Positions 1 through 6,597 of a stretch of 37,758 bases of DNA are shown here, piece after piece. The notes beneath the pieces were generated by a model. The model worked only from the letters and a program-made list of their open reading frames with translations, had not been told where the DNA came from and did not search any database. The stretch is from positions 1 through 37,758 of the forward strand of contig JAFGWC010000006.1 of the NCBI GenBank assembly GCA_016937695.1. The letters run 5' to 3'. How positions within the stretch are numbered: position 1 is the first letter of the stretch; every line of letters starts with the position of its first letter. The DNA is from Bacteroidales bacterium. GTDB taxonomy: Bacteria; Bacteroidota; Bacteroidia; Bacteroidales; NBLH01. The position numbers and the translations under genes were made by a program.

Positions 1-404
1 TGGTAAAAGATGCAATTTCAGTTGCTAAACTTATCAATATTGATGATTTTAAAACTGTTTTTGATAAAAAAGACGTGAAAATATTATTAGTAGATTGCCG
101 AGAAGAAAGTGAATATAAAGAAGGACATATACCTGGAGCTATTAATATTCCAAGAGGAATGTTAGAGTTTTCAAAAGATTTAACAGACAGAAGAGTTAAA
201 CTTTATGTTTATTCACAAACTACTGACAGAGCTGCATTAGCATATGAGTCTTTAAAAAAGCTTAAATTTTCAAAATTGTCAATTATAGAAGGCGGCTGGG
301 TTGCTTGGACAGATAAATATCCTGACTTAAAAGAAGAAGGAAGCGGAGACGCACATAAAGGAGAAGCAAAAGAAGAAGAATCAAGTGGCGGATGCGGCGG
401 TTGA
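1..404 (+). CDS. Rhodanese-like domain protein, 5' end cut by window edge
   Basis: The reading frame is open to the left edge (first full codon at base 3), so the start lies outside the window. The internal GTG at 75 falls inside the domain and is not a real start. The rhodanese fold is clear: LLVDCREESEYKEGHIPGAI near the front and a closing IIEGGWVAW. At the active-site loop the family has C-x4-x-R, but here the text is YVYSQTTDRA, with Ser where the catalytic Cys should be. The C-terminus is a charged Lys/Glu-rich linker ending SSGGCGG, which gives a single Cys on a flexible Gly tail. It opens a co-directional run with DsrE-like and TusA-like genes (39 bp and 82 bp gaps), which suggests sulfane-sulfur handling. 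Canonical rhodanese activity is unlikely; the tail Cys as a sulfur carrier is inference. Confidence 0.85.
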   Translation, partial: VKDAISVAKLINIDDFKTVFDKKDVKILLVDCREESEYKEGHIPGAINIPRGMLEFSKDLTDRRVKLYVYSQTTDRAALAYESLKKLKFSKLSIIEGGWVAWTDKYPDLKEEGSGDAHKGEAKEEESSGGCGG

Positions 405-443
405 TAAATAAAATCAAAATACACAACAAAAAAAAGTAAAATC

Positions 444-863
444 ATGGAAAATAAAAAATTATGCATGGCTCTTTTTTCCGGAAGCATCGATAAACTTACC
501 GGCGCAGGAGTGATATTAAGTGGCGCAGCTGCTGATGACATGGACATTGACATTTATGTATTGTTAATGGGCGCTCGTGCTTTTATTAAAGGCAACGAAA
601 AAAAAATTACAGAATTATCAGAATATCCTGAATTAAAAGATGAGTTTTTTGCATCACTTGATAAATTAAAAGTATCAACATGGGTCGATTTCTTTAAAAT
701 GGCAAAAGAGCTTACAAACGTAAAAATTCATATTTGCAGTTTAGCTGGTAAAATGTGGGGAGGCGAAAAAATGGAAGACTTTATAGATTTAACTGATGAT
801 ATTTGCGGAATTGGTGAATATATTACTTCTGCACAAGAAGCTGATGTTCATTTGTTTATATAA
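444..863 (+). CDS. DsrE-family sulfur-relay protein
   Basis: A 139-residue protein of the DsrE/DsrF/TusD type (small alpha/beta sulfur-transfer proteins). The first strand is followed by a Gly-rich stretch, the middle has DIDIYVLLMGARAF, and a Cys at residue 98 lies in KIHICSLAGKMWG, the place where DsrE proteins carry the persulfide-forming Cys. A second Cys is at residue 121 (DDICGIG). Length fits single-domain DsrE or DsrE2-like proteins. It sits between the rhodanese-like and TusA-like genes, the same gene set known to pass sulfur in Dsr and sHdr sulfur oxidisers. No membrane segment or signal peptide is seen. The partner is probably the downstream TusA-like protein. Family assignment is good; the exact subfamily is uncertain. 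Confidence 0.82.
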   Translation: MENKKLCMALFSGSIDKLTGAGVILSGAAADDMDIDIYVLLMGARAFIKGNEKKITELSEYPELKDEFFASLDKLKVSTWVDFFKMAKELTNVKIHICSLAGKMWGGEKMEDFIDLTDDICGIGEYITSAQEADVHLFI

Positions 864-945
864 AGTTAAAGTAATAAGCATAATAGATAATAAAAACGAT
901 TTTAATAAATCAAAATAAATTAATAACATTTAAAAAATAATAATC

Positions 946-1197
946 ATGACAACAGATGAATTACAAGGCTTAACAGTTAGTAAAAGTGTAGATGCGAGAG
1001 GAACAGCTTGTCCAGGTCCATTATTAGCAGCAAAAAAAGCAATTGGTGAAATAAAAACAGGTGAGATAATGGAAGTTCTTTCTGCTGATGAAGGTACAAA
1101 AAAAGACATCCCAAAATGGGCAGAAAAAAAAGGACATGAGTATTTAGGAACTGTTGAAGAGTCTGGTTTTTTTAAAATTTATATGAGAAAAGGATAA
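946..1197 (+). CDS. TusA-family sulfur carrier protein
   Basis: An 83-residue protein with the TusA signature CPGPLLAAKK; the sulfur-carrying Cys is residue 22 and is followed by the family's Pro-x-Pro turn. The rest fits the small beta-alpha-beta-alpha fold: GEIMEVLSADEGTKKDIPKWAEKKGH, then a final strand FFKIYMRK. TusA proteins carry a persulfide and hand it to other enzymes (tRNA thiolation, Moco synthesis, or Dsr/sHdr sulfur oxidation). The setting next to DsrE-like and Qmo/Hdr-like genes favours a dissimilatory or redox sulfur role over tRNA thiolation, but that is inference. It is the last gene before a 210 bp intergenic region with a long inverted repeat. Confidence 0.88.
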   Translation: MTTDELQGLTVSKSVDARGTACPGPLLAAKKAIGEIKTGEIMEVLSADEGTKKDIPKWAEKKGHEYLGTVEESGFFKIYMRKG

Positions 1198-1268
1198 ATT
1201 TTAAATTCGAAAAAATTAAAGTATTAATACTTGTTTTTAATTACTTTATTGAAAGATTCTTCAAAATC

Positions 1269-1330
1269 AAATTGTTTTATTGCTAAGTTGTTAATATGCA
1301 ATAATTTAGCAAAGGGCAATAAAACAATTT
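1269..1330 (+). repeat. Perfect 15-bp inverted repeat between tusA-like and mvhD-like genes
   Basis: Arms 1269-1283 (aaattgttttattgc) and 1316-1330 (gcaataaaacaattt) are exact reverse complements around a 32 nt loop. Inside the loop, gctaa (1282-1286) can also pair with ttagc (1306-1310). There is no T-run directly after the right arm, so it is not a textbook terminator. It separates the sulfur-carrier genes from the electron-transfer genes. A 14-bp palindrome (aagtattaatactt, 1219-1232) lies just upstream. It could be a terminator, an mRNA processing or stability hairpin, or a regulator site. Confidence 0.6.
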
Positions 1331-1407
1331 AGCATTACTTTTATCAAATAATTAAGAATAATTTAAATAAATTGGTCATAGACCTTAACTTTTTAATAAA
1401 AAGAAAA

Positions 1408-1818
1408 ATGGAGGATATTACAAAACCAAAGGAGGCCAAAATTTTGGTGTTTTCTACCGAAAAAATTTCAGATCCGGCAATAGATCTTGCAGGATTGCTA
1501 AAAATGCACTATCCTCCAAAAGTTTATACTATAAACGTTCCTTGTTCAAGTGCAGTAAAGCCTCGTTGGGTAATGCATGCTTTTGAGAAAGGTTTTGATG
1601 GTGTATTTATAGCCGCAGATGGAACAGACTGTTCTTATAGCGAAAAATGTACGGATAATACTTCAGCGCTGATTACTTTAATTCATACTCAAATGAAGGA
1701 AAAAGGAATGGATCCGGCCAAATTAAAAATGGCTGCAATTTGTTCTGTTTGTGCTGAACCTTTTGTAAAACACATGATTAATTTCGCTAGTTTTTTATCA
1801 AATATAAAATCTAATTAA
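1408..1818 (+). CDS. MvhD/FlpD-like (hydrogenase delta-subunit type) iron-sulfur protein, degenerate
   Basis: Resembles the MvhD/FlpD domain, which in Qmo systems is usually fused to the C-terminus of QmoB and passes electrons between HdrA-type flavoproteins and partners. Visible family marks are DLAGLLKMHYPPKVYTINVPCSS (Cys 46), the Ala-Phe-x-x-GFDGVFI segment, and TDCSYSEKC (Cys 75 and 81) in place of the usual GCxxGDCHY, then AAICSVCAEPF near the end. The N-terminal Cys pair of the family (normally right after the first strand) is absent, replaced by FSTEKISDPA, so the iron-sulfur centre is probably altered. ATG 1408 is chosen; an in-frame TTG at 1372 would add 12 residues that do not look like the domain. 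The stop lies one base before the next gene, so they are co-translated. About 137 residues. Confidence 0.7.
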   Translation: MEDITKPKEAKILVFSTEKISDPAIDLAGLLKMHYPPKVYTINVPCSSAVKPRWVMHAFEKGFDGVFIAADGTDCSYSEKCTDNTSALITLIHTQMKEKGMDPAKLKMAAICSVCAEPFVKHMINFASFLSNIKSN

Positions 1819-1819
1819 T

Positions 1820-3121
1820 ATGTCGGACCAAACAAATAATTACGATGTACTTGTTGTTGGTGGTGGTATTGCCGGTGAAGAAACTGCTCTAAATCTTGCT
1901 AACATTGGATATAAAATCATAATGGTGGAAAAAGATTTATCGATTGGTGGAAAAATGATTCACTTAAGTAAAGTTTTTCCAACGCTTGATTGCTCGGCTT
2001 GTATTACTACACCAAAAGTTTCTGAAACAGCAAGGCATCCAAATATAAGTATTTTTACCAACAGCGAGGTTGGTGAAATTGAAAAAATATCGGAAAATAA
2101 TTTTACTGCAATATTAACGCAGAAACCAAGATATGTAACCGAAGATTGTACAGGTTGTCAATTATGTGAAGAAGCTTGCCCGGTTAGTGTTGAAGATCAG
2201 TTTCAATACGAATTAGTTGGGCGAAAAGCTGCATATATTCCTTTTAGTATTGCTAACCCGCGAATTGCAGCAATTGATATAGAAAATTGTATTTTATGTG
2301 GTTTATGCGAAAAAGTATGTCCTGCTGATTGTATCGATTTTACTCAAGAAGCAATAAAAACTAAAATTAATATTAAATCTGTTGTAATGGCAACAGGATA
2401 TCAAATTTTTGATCCAACAATAATTACACGTTATGGTTTTGGTAAGTTTAAAAATGTTGTAACAGCAATGCAAATGGAACGACAATTAGTTCCAACAAGA
2501 CCTTTCAATGCAGTTTTAAGACCAAAAGATGGCAAGATGCCTGATAATATTGCATATGTTTTATGTACAGGATCTAGAGATGATACTGTAGGTAATCCAA
2601 TATGCTCACAAGTATGTTGTATGTATTCTACAAAGCAAGCACAATTGTTAATGGGTGCACTTCCAATGGCTGATGTTACTATTTATTATATACATGTAAG
2701 AGCTTTTGGTAAAGGTTTCTGCGAGTTTTATAATCAAACAGTAGGAATGGGAGTTGAGTATATAAAAGGGAAAATTGGTAAAATTGATGAAGCAGAAAAT
2801 GGAGATTTAATTGTCAGATATGAAGATATTGAATCCGGTAAAGTAAAAGAAGCAAAACATGACCTTGTTGTTCTTGCAACCGGAATTTTAGCTAATAGAG
2901 ATTATCAATCAATGTTTAAAAATATTGTGCTAGAACCTGATAAATTCAATTATGTTAAGCAAGTAAATGATTTATCTAGTCCTTCCAAAACAAGTATTGG
3001 AGGTGTTTTTGTTGCCGGAACAGCATCCGGACCAATGGATATACCTGATTCAATTTTGTCGGCAGGTGCAGCATCAGCAGAAACAGCAAGTTATTTAAGG
3101 AGGGCTTACAATGAAAAATAA
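1820..3121 (+). CDS. QmoA-like / HdrA-like FAD iron-sulfur oxidoreductase
   Basis: A 433-residue HdrA-family flavoprotein. The dinucleotide-binding GGGIAG is at residues 14-19, followed by VEKDLSIGGKM. LDCSACITTPK (Cys 58 and 61) is the HdrA signature. Two complete ferredoxin-type motifs follow: CTGCQLCEEACP (Cys 110, 113, 116, 120) and CILCGLCEKVCP (Cys 157, 160, 163, 167). Then come VLCTGSR and ICSQVCC, the conserved HdrA Cys region, and a closing FAD segment with GVFVAGTASGPMDIPDS. It lacks the HdrA N-terminal domain, which the next gene has, so this is the short QmoA-type partner. By family it should be a cytoplasmic subunit passing electrons via FAD and [4Fe-4S] clusters. The gene overlaps the next one by 11 bp. 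Confidence 0.85.
   Translation: MSDQTNNYDVLVVGGGIAGEETALNLANIGYKIIMVEKDLSIGGKMIHLSKVFPTLDCSACITTPKVSETARHPNISIFTNSEVGEIEKISENNFTAILTQKPRYVTEDCTGCQLCEEACPVSVEDQFQYELVGRKAAYIPFSIANPRIAAIDIENCILCGLCEKVCPADCIDFTQEAIKTKINIKSVVMATGYQIFDPTIITRYGFGKFKNVVTAMQMERQLVPTRPFNAVLRPKDGKMPDNIAYVLCTGSRDDTVGNPICSQVCCMYSTKQAQLLMGALPMADVTIYYIHVRAFGKGFCEFYNQTVGMGVEYIKGKIGKIDEAENGDLIVRYEDIESGKVKEAKHDLVVLATGILANRDYQSMFKNIVLEPDKFNYVKQVNDLSSPSKTSIGGVFVAGTASGPMDIPDSILSAGAASAETASYLRRAYNEK
3097..3104 (+). promoter_or_regulatory. Strong Shine-Dalgarno inside the end of the qmoA-like gene
   Basis: The run aaggaggg ends 6 bases before ATG 3111 and lies within the coding end of the upstream gene. It fixes the start of the QmoB-like protein and should couple its translation to the QmoA-like protein. 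Most other starts in this window have only A/T-rich leaders, as is usual in Bacteroidota, so this site stands out. Confidence 0.75.
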
Positions 3122-5042
3122 AATTGGAGTTTATATTTGCCAATGTGGCTCAAACATCTCAGATTATGTTGATGTTGAAAAAGTAAAAGAAGCTGTAATG
3201 GCAGAAGATGTTGTATTACTTTCAAAAACAACAATGTTTGCTTGCGCAGATTCTACTCAAAAAGAAATGGCAAGTGATATAAAGGAACAAAATCTTGATG
3301 GTCTAGTTGTTGCTTCTTGTTCGCCAAAGTTACATCTTTATACATTTAGAAATGTTGCAATAAGAGCAGGATTAAATCCATATAATTATGTTCAGGTAAA
3401 TATTCGAGAACAATGTTCATGGGCACATTCTGATAAACCAAAAGATGCAACTGAAAAAGCCATTAAACTTGTTTTAGCAGGTATTCATAGAGCAAAACAC
3501 TCAGTTGCTTTAAAAAAGCAAAAAATTTCATCAGAAAATACAGTTATTGTTGTAGGTGCCGGTATTGCCGGAATGCGATCATCAATTGAGTTAGCAAATA
3601 TGGGTTCTCAAGTCTATTTGATTGAAAGAGAGCATTTTGTGGGTGGCAGAACATCTCAATGGAATGAGCTTTTTACAACAGGTGAAACTGGAAGGGATGT
3701 GATTTCTGAATTATATAAACAGATAAAGTCAAATAGTAATATTACTCTATTTACAGGTGCAGAAGTAGTATCTAAATCAGGGAGTGTTGGAAATTTTGAA
3801 ATACAAGTAAAAATAACACCTCGTTATATTAAGCCCGATTGTGAGCTTGATATGGAAAAATTCGAAAAAGTTCTCGAAGTTTGTCCGATAGAAGTGGAAG
3901 ATGATTTTAATTTTGGTTTGAATAAAAGAAAAGCAATTTATAAAAATTATCCTAGTGAGTTTCCTGAAATACCTGCTATTGATGATAAAACTTGTACCAG
4001 ATGTGGAGAATGCGTTAAATTATGTCCTGAAATTGATTTTGAGCAAAAAGTTGAGACTTTAAATTTAATTGCTGGTGCAATTCTTTTAACCACAGGATTT
4101 GATCCTTATGAGCCAAAAGAAGGAGAGTTTGGATATAAAACTGTAGATTCGGTTATTACACTTCAGCAAATGAAGCGATTAATTGAATTAAATAATAAAG
4201 AGCTTATTTATAATGGCAAGAAAATCAGTAAAATAGGATATATTTATTGTGTAGGAAGCAGACAATCTGATGGCGAAAATAAATATTGCTCGAGATATTG
4301 TTGTACTTCTGCAATTCACACAGGAATAATTACCAAAGAAAAGTATAAAAACATTCAGAATTTTCATTTTAATCGTGGAATAAGAACTTACGGAAAACAA
4401 GAGCTTTTATATCATGAAGCATCTGAAAGCGGCGATGTCTTTCTTCAGTTTTTTGATGATACTACACCAAGTATAACAATGAATGGGAAAGGTCCAAAAG
4501 TTATAATTGAGGATTTTTTAACTAAAGGTAAAGAAATTGAAGTTGACCTTGATTTATTGGTATTGGTTACAGGAATGGTTCCAAGAAAAGAAAGAAGAAT
4601 CTCTGATATATTGAAAGTTCCTATTGGAAGAGATAAGTTTTATAATGAAATTCATCCGAAACTTAGACCAGTTGAAACTGTTATTGATGGTGTTCATATT
4701 GCAGGTGCATGCCAATCGCCAAAAAATATTACTGAATCTGTAAAATCTGCATTAGCAGCAGCAGCAAAAGCAAATTCATTAATCAGTAAAGGTGAAATTG
4801 AGTTAGAACCTACTCTTGCAATTATTGATAAATCAAAATGTAAATCATCAGGCGATTGTATAAAAATTTGTCCGTACGATGCAATTAGAACTGTTGAGCA
4901 TGATGGTAAAACAGTTTCGGAAGTCAACAATTCAAGTTGTAAAGGCTGTGGTATGTGTATTCCTGTTTGTCCTGAAAATGCTATTCAATTAATTGGTTAT
5001 ACTGATATTGAAATTGAAAGCATGATTGAAGCGCTTATTTAA
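3111..5042 (+). CDS. QmoB-like / full-length HdrA-type flavin iron-sulfur protein
   Basis: A 643-residue HdrA-family protein. The N-terminal HdrA domain shows GVYICQCGSNI (Cys 10 and 12), VVASCSPKLH and NIREQCSWAH. The FAD fold follows with VVGAGIAGMR near residue 150 and an inserted ferredoxin region with one full motif, CTRCGECVKLCP (Cys 295, 298, 301, 305). The cluster that usually precedes it has decayed to DCELDME...EVCP. The HdrA Cys motif YCSRYCC is at 393-398. The C-terminus has two ferredoxin motifs: CKSSGDCIKICP, where the second Cys is replaced by Ser 580, and the complete CKGCGMCIPVCP (Cys 610, 613, 616, 620). QmoB normally ends with an MvhD domain; here that domain is a separate gene upstream. 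Likely forms a complex with the QmoA-, QmoC- and MvhD-like proteins. Confidence 0.85.
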   Translation: MKNKIGVYICQCGSNISDYVDVEKVKEAVMAEDVVLLSKTTMFACADSTQKEMASDIKEQNLDGLVVASCSPKLHLYTFRNVAIRAGLNPYNYVQVNIREQCSWAHSDKPKDATEKAIKLVLAGIHRAKHSVALKKQKISSENTVIVVGAGIAGMRSSIELANMGSQVYLIEREHFVGGRTSQWNELFTTGETGRDVISELYKQIKSNSNITLFTGAEVVSKSGSVGNFEIQVKITPRYIKPDCELDMEKFEKVLEVCPIEVEDDFNFGLNKRKAIYKNYPSEFPEIPAIDDKTCTRCGECVKLCPEIDFEQKVETLNLIAGAILLTTGFDPYEPKEGEFGYKTVDSVITLQQMKRLIELNNKELIYNGKKISKIGYIYCVGSRQSDGENKYCSRYCCTSAIHTGIITKEKYKNIQNFHFNRGIRTYGKQELLYHEASESGDVFLQFFDDTTPSITMNGKGPKVIIEDFLTKGKEIEVDLDLLVLVTGMVPRKERRISDILKVPIGRDKFYNEIHPKLRPVETVIDGVHIAGACQSPKNITESVKSALAAAAKANSLISKGEIELEPTLAIIDKSKCKSSGDCIKICPYDAIRTVEHDGKTVSEVNNSSCKGCGMCIPVCPENAIQLIGYTDIEIESMIEALI

Positions 5043-5050
5043 AATTAGTA

Positions 5051-5157
5051 AATTAGTGTATTGGTTTATTAGTCATTGGTCATTGGTCATTAAAATACAC
5101 TAATTACTAATATACTAATTATCAATGCACTAATTACTAATAGACCAATGACTAATA
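5051..5157 (+). repeat. Interleaved inverted and direct repeats between qmoB-like and wHTH genes
   Basis: Two perfect inverted pairs interlock: 5051-5062 with 5094-5105 (12 bp) and 5067-5081 with 5143-5157 (15 bp). A direct repeat cactaattactaata occurs at 5098-5112 and 5128-5142 (30 bp apart), and a 7-bp tandem attggtc lies at 5075-5091. The repeats are variants of attagt/actaat words, so slippage-driven growth is likely. The block lies inside an apparent operon, so it may also act as an mRNA structure separating the large flavoprotein genes from the membrane subunit. Confidence 0.6.
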
Positions 5158-5173
5158 TACTAAATAAAAATAT

Positions 5174-5452
5174 ATGAAAACAAGTAAAACAATCGATCAT
5201 ATAAAAAAAATAAGGACGGTTTCGGAAGAAGTTAAAGCAAAAAGAAAAGAGTTTAACACAATAAAAAGAACATTGTTGAAAGCTCTAGAATCAGGTCCAA
5301 AATCTATTCCTCAGTTAGCTGAAGAAGTTGAATTGCCAATTGATGTTATAACATTTAATATAATGACATTAAGGAAATACGGCGATGTTGAAACCGGCGA
5401 GATTGATGATTCAGACGAATATTTTTCCTATCAATTAAAACAAAAAAAATAG
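5174..5452 (+). CDS. Small winged-helix-like protein in the Qmo/Hdr operon
   Basis: A 92-residue, Lys-rich protein. Residues about 25-75 read as a winged helix: RTLLKALESGPKSIPQLAEE, then a recognition-helix-like stretch DVITFNIMTLRKYGDVETGE, and a short wing. No other domain, no Cys, no membrane segment. It lies 4 bp ahead of the QmoC-like gene and is surely co-transcribed with it. It could be a local DNA-binding regulator or a protein-protein adapter in the complex; the sequence does not decide. No confident family name can be given. Confidence 0.7.
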   Translation: MKTSKTIDHIKKIRTVSEEVKAKRKEFNTIKRTLLKALESGPKSIPQLAEEVELPIDVITFNIMTLRKYGDVETGEIDDSDEYFSYQLKQKK

Positions 5453-5456
5453 TAAA

Positions 5457-6515
5457 ATGGCAAATATAAATCCAGATTTCGCAATTGAACTAAAAAAATA
5501 TGGTTCTGTAAACTTTAACGCATGTTATAATTGCGGAACTTGTACAGCAGTTTGTTCTTTGTCTACCGAAGAAGATTCATTTCCTCGTGAAATGGTGAGA
5601 TACAGTGTTTTGGGACTTGAAGATGAAATACAAGCTTCGTTAAAACCATGGCTGTGTTATTATTGCGGCGAGTGTAGCGAATCTTGTCCAAGAACTGCTA
5701 ATCCGGGCGAATTAATGATGGCTCTAAGACGTTATCTTACGGCTAAATATGATTGGACAGGACTTTCCGGATTGTTGTATAAGTCGCTGCCTATGAGTAT
5801 AATAGCTTTTATTGTTACAGCAATTGCAGTAATTTATTATAGCTTTTATGAAAGCTTTAATGTTGAAAAAATAATGCATTTTGGTCATTTATTTGAAATG
5901 ATTTCAATTGCAGCTGTTTTTTCAATTATTCTTGTGCCAAATATAATACGCATGTGGTGGATGACTGTTTTGAAACAAAAAGCTAAAGTTCCTTTTACTG
6001 CATACTTTAAAAGTATTTGGGATCTGATTGTACACATGTTTACCCAAAAACGTGCTCGTGATTGCGATGACAATGAATTTCGTTGGCTTGAGCATCTTGT
6101 ACTAGTAATTGGATATCTAAGTTTATTATTTACAACAGTTGTTTTGGATTGGTTTGGAACAGATAATTTATTTATTATAATTTTAGGATACATCGAAAGT
6201 GCAATAGTATTTATTGTTACAGTTGATTTTGTTTCAAGTCGTATAAAACAGAAAAAGGAAATTGCCAAATTTTCGCAACCATCTGACTGGTTTTTTGTTA
6301 TTTGGTTATTTCTTTTAGGATTTACGGCATTTGTAGTAAGAGTTTTTATCGATTTGAATTTAATTGAAACAAACCTTTGGATGTATTTAATTCATTTAAC
6401 AGTACTTGTACAATGGGCTTTATTAATTGTTCCTTTCGGTAAATGGACACATTTCTTATATCGTTCTTTTGCAATGTATTTTGATAAATTATTAAAAGAA
6501 CCTGTAAAGGCGTAA
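5457..6515 (+). CDS. QmoC-like membrane subunit (HdrC ferredoxin domain plus cytochrome b domain)
   Basis: 352 residues in two parts. The N-terminal HdrC-type domain has CYNCGTCTAVC (Cys 23, 26, 29, 33) and CYYCGECSESCP (Cys 67, 70, 73, 77), two [4Fe-4S] sites. From about residue 105 there are five or six membrane helices of the HdrE/NarI cytochrome b type, with His residues at helix positions suitable for heme (MHFGHLFEM, LEHLVLVIG, LIHLTVLVQW, KWTHFLYR). This two-part layout is that of QmoC, which links cytoplasmic electron carriers to menaquinone. It is the last gene of the run and is followed directly by a strong terminator, which marks the 3' end of the operon. Confidence 0.87.
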   Translation: MANINPDFAIELKKYGSVNFNACYNCGTCTAVCSLSTEEDSFPREMVRYSVLGLEDEIQASLKPWLCYYCGECSESCPRTANPGELMMALRRYLTAKYDWTGLSGLLYKSLPMSIIAFIVTAIAVIYYSFYESFNVEKIMHFGHLFEMISIAAVFSIILVPNIIRMWWMTVLKQKAKVPFTAYFKSIWDLIVHMFTQKRARDCDDNEFRWLEHLVLVIGYLSLLFTTVVLDWFGTDNLFIIILGYIESAIVFIVTVDFVSSRIKQKKEIAKFSQPSDWFFVIWLFLLGFTAFVVRVFIDLNLIETNLWMYLIHLTVLVQWALLIVPFGKWTHFLYRSFAMYFDKLLKEPVKA

Positions 6516-6529
6516 AGCAAATTTTATTA

Positions 6530-6563
6530 AAAAAACACGATAGAATTTTCTGTCGTGTTTTTT
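6530..6563 (+). terminator. Rho-independent terminator (bidirectional)
   Basis: Arms 6530-6545 and 6548-6563 pair over 16 bp with a single G-T pair (aaaaaacacgatagaa against ttctgtcgtgtttttt); the A/T flanks give a U-tract in both directions. It sits between the convergent QmoC-like and MoxR genes. Confidence 0.85.
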
Positions 6564-6597
6564 TGTTTCTCAACTTTAATTTTAAAAGAAAATTTAT

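Noticed and set aside
209-553. Antisense open frames such as 209-553 (-), 5885-6268 (-), 22326-22652 (+), 30993-31487 (+)
   Set aside because: They lie fully opposite genes with clear protein families and have low-complexity, non-family translations.
1-6515. Dissimilatory sulfate reduction locus
   Set aside because: No sat, aprAB, dsrAB or dsrC is in the window; Qmo-like genes alone do not show sulfate reduction.
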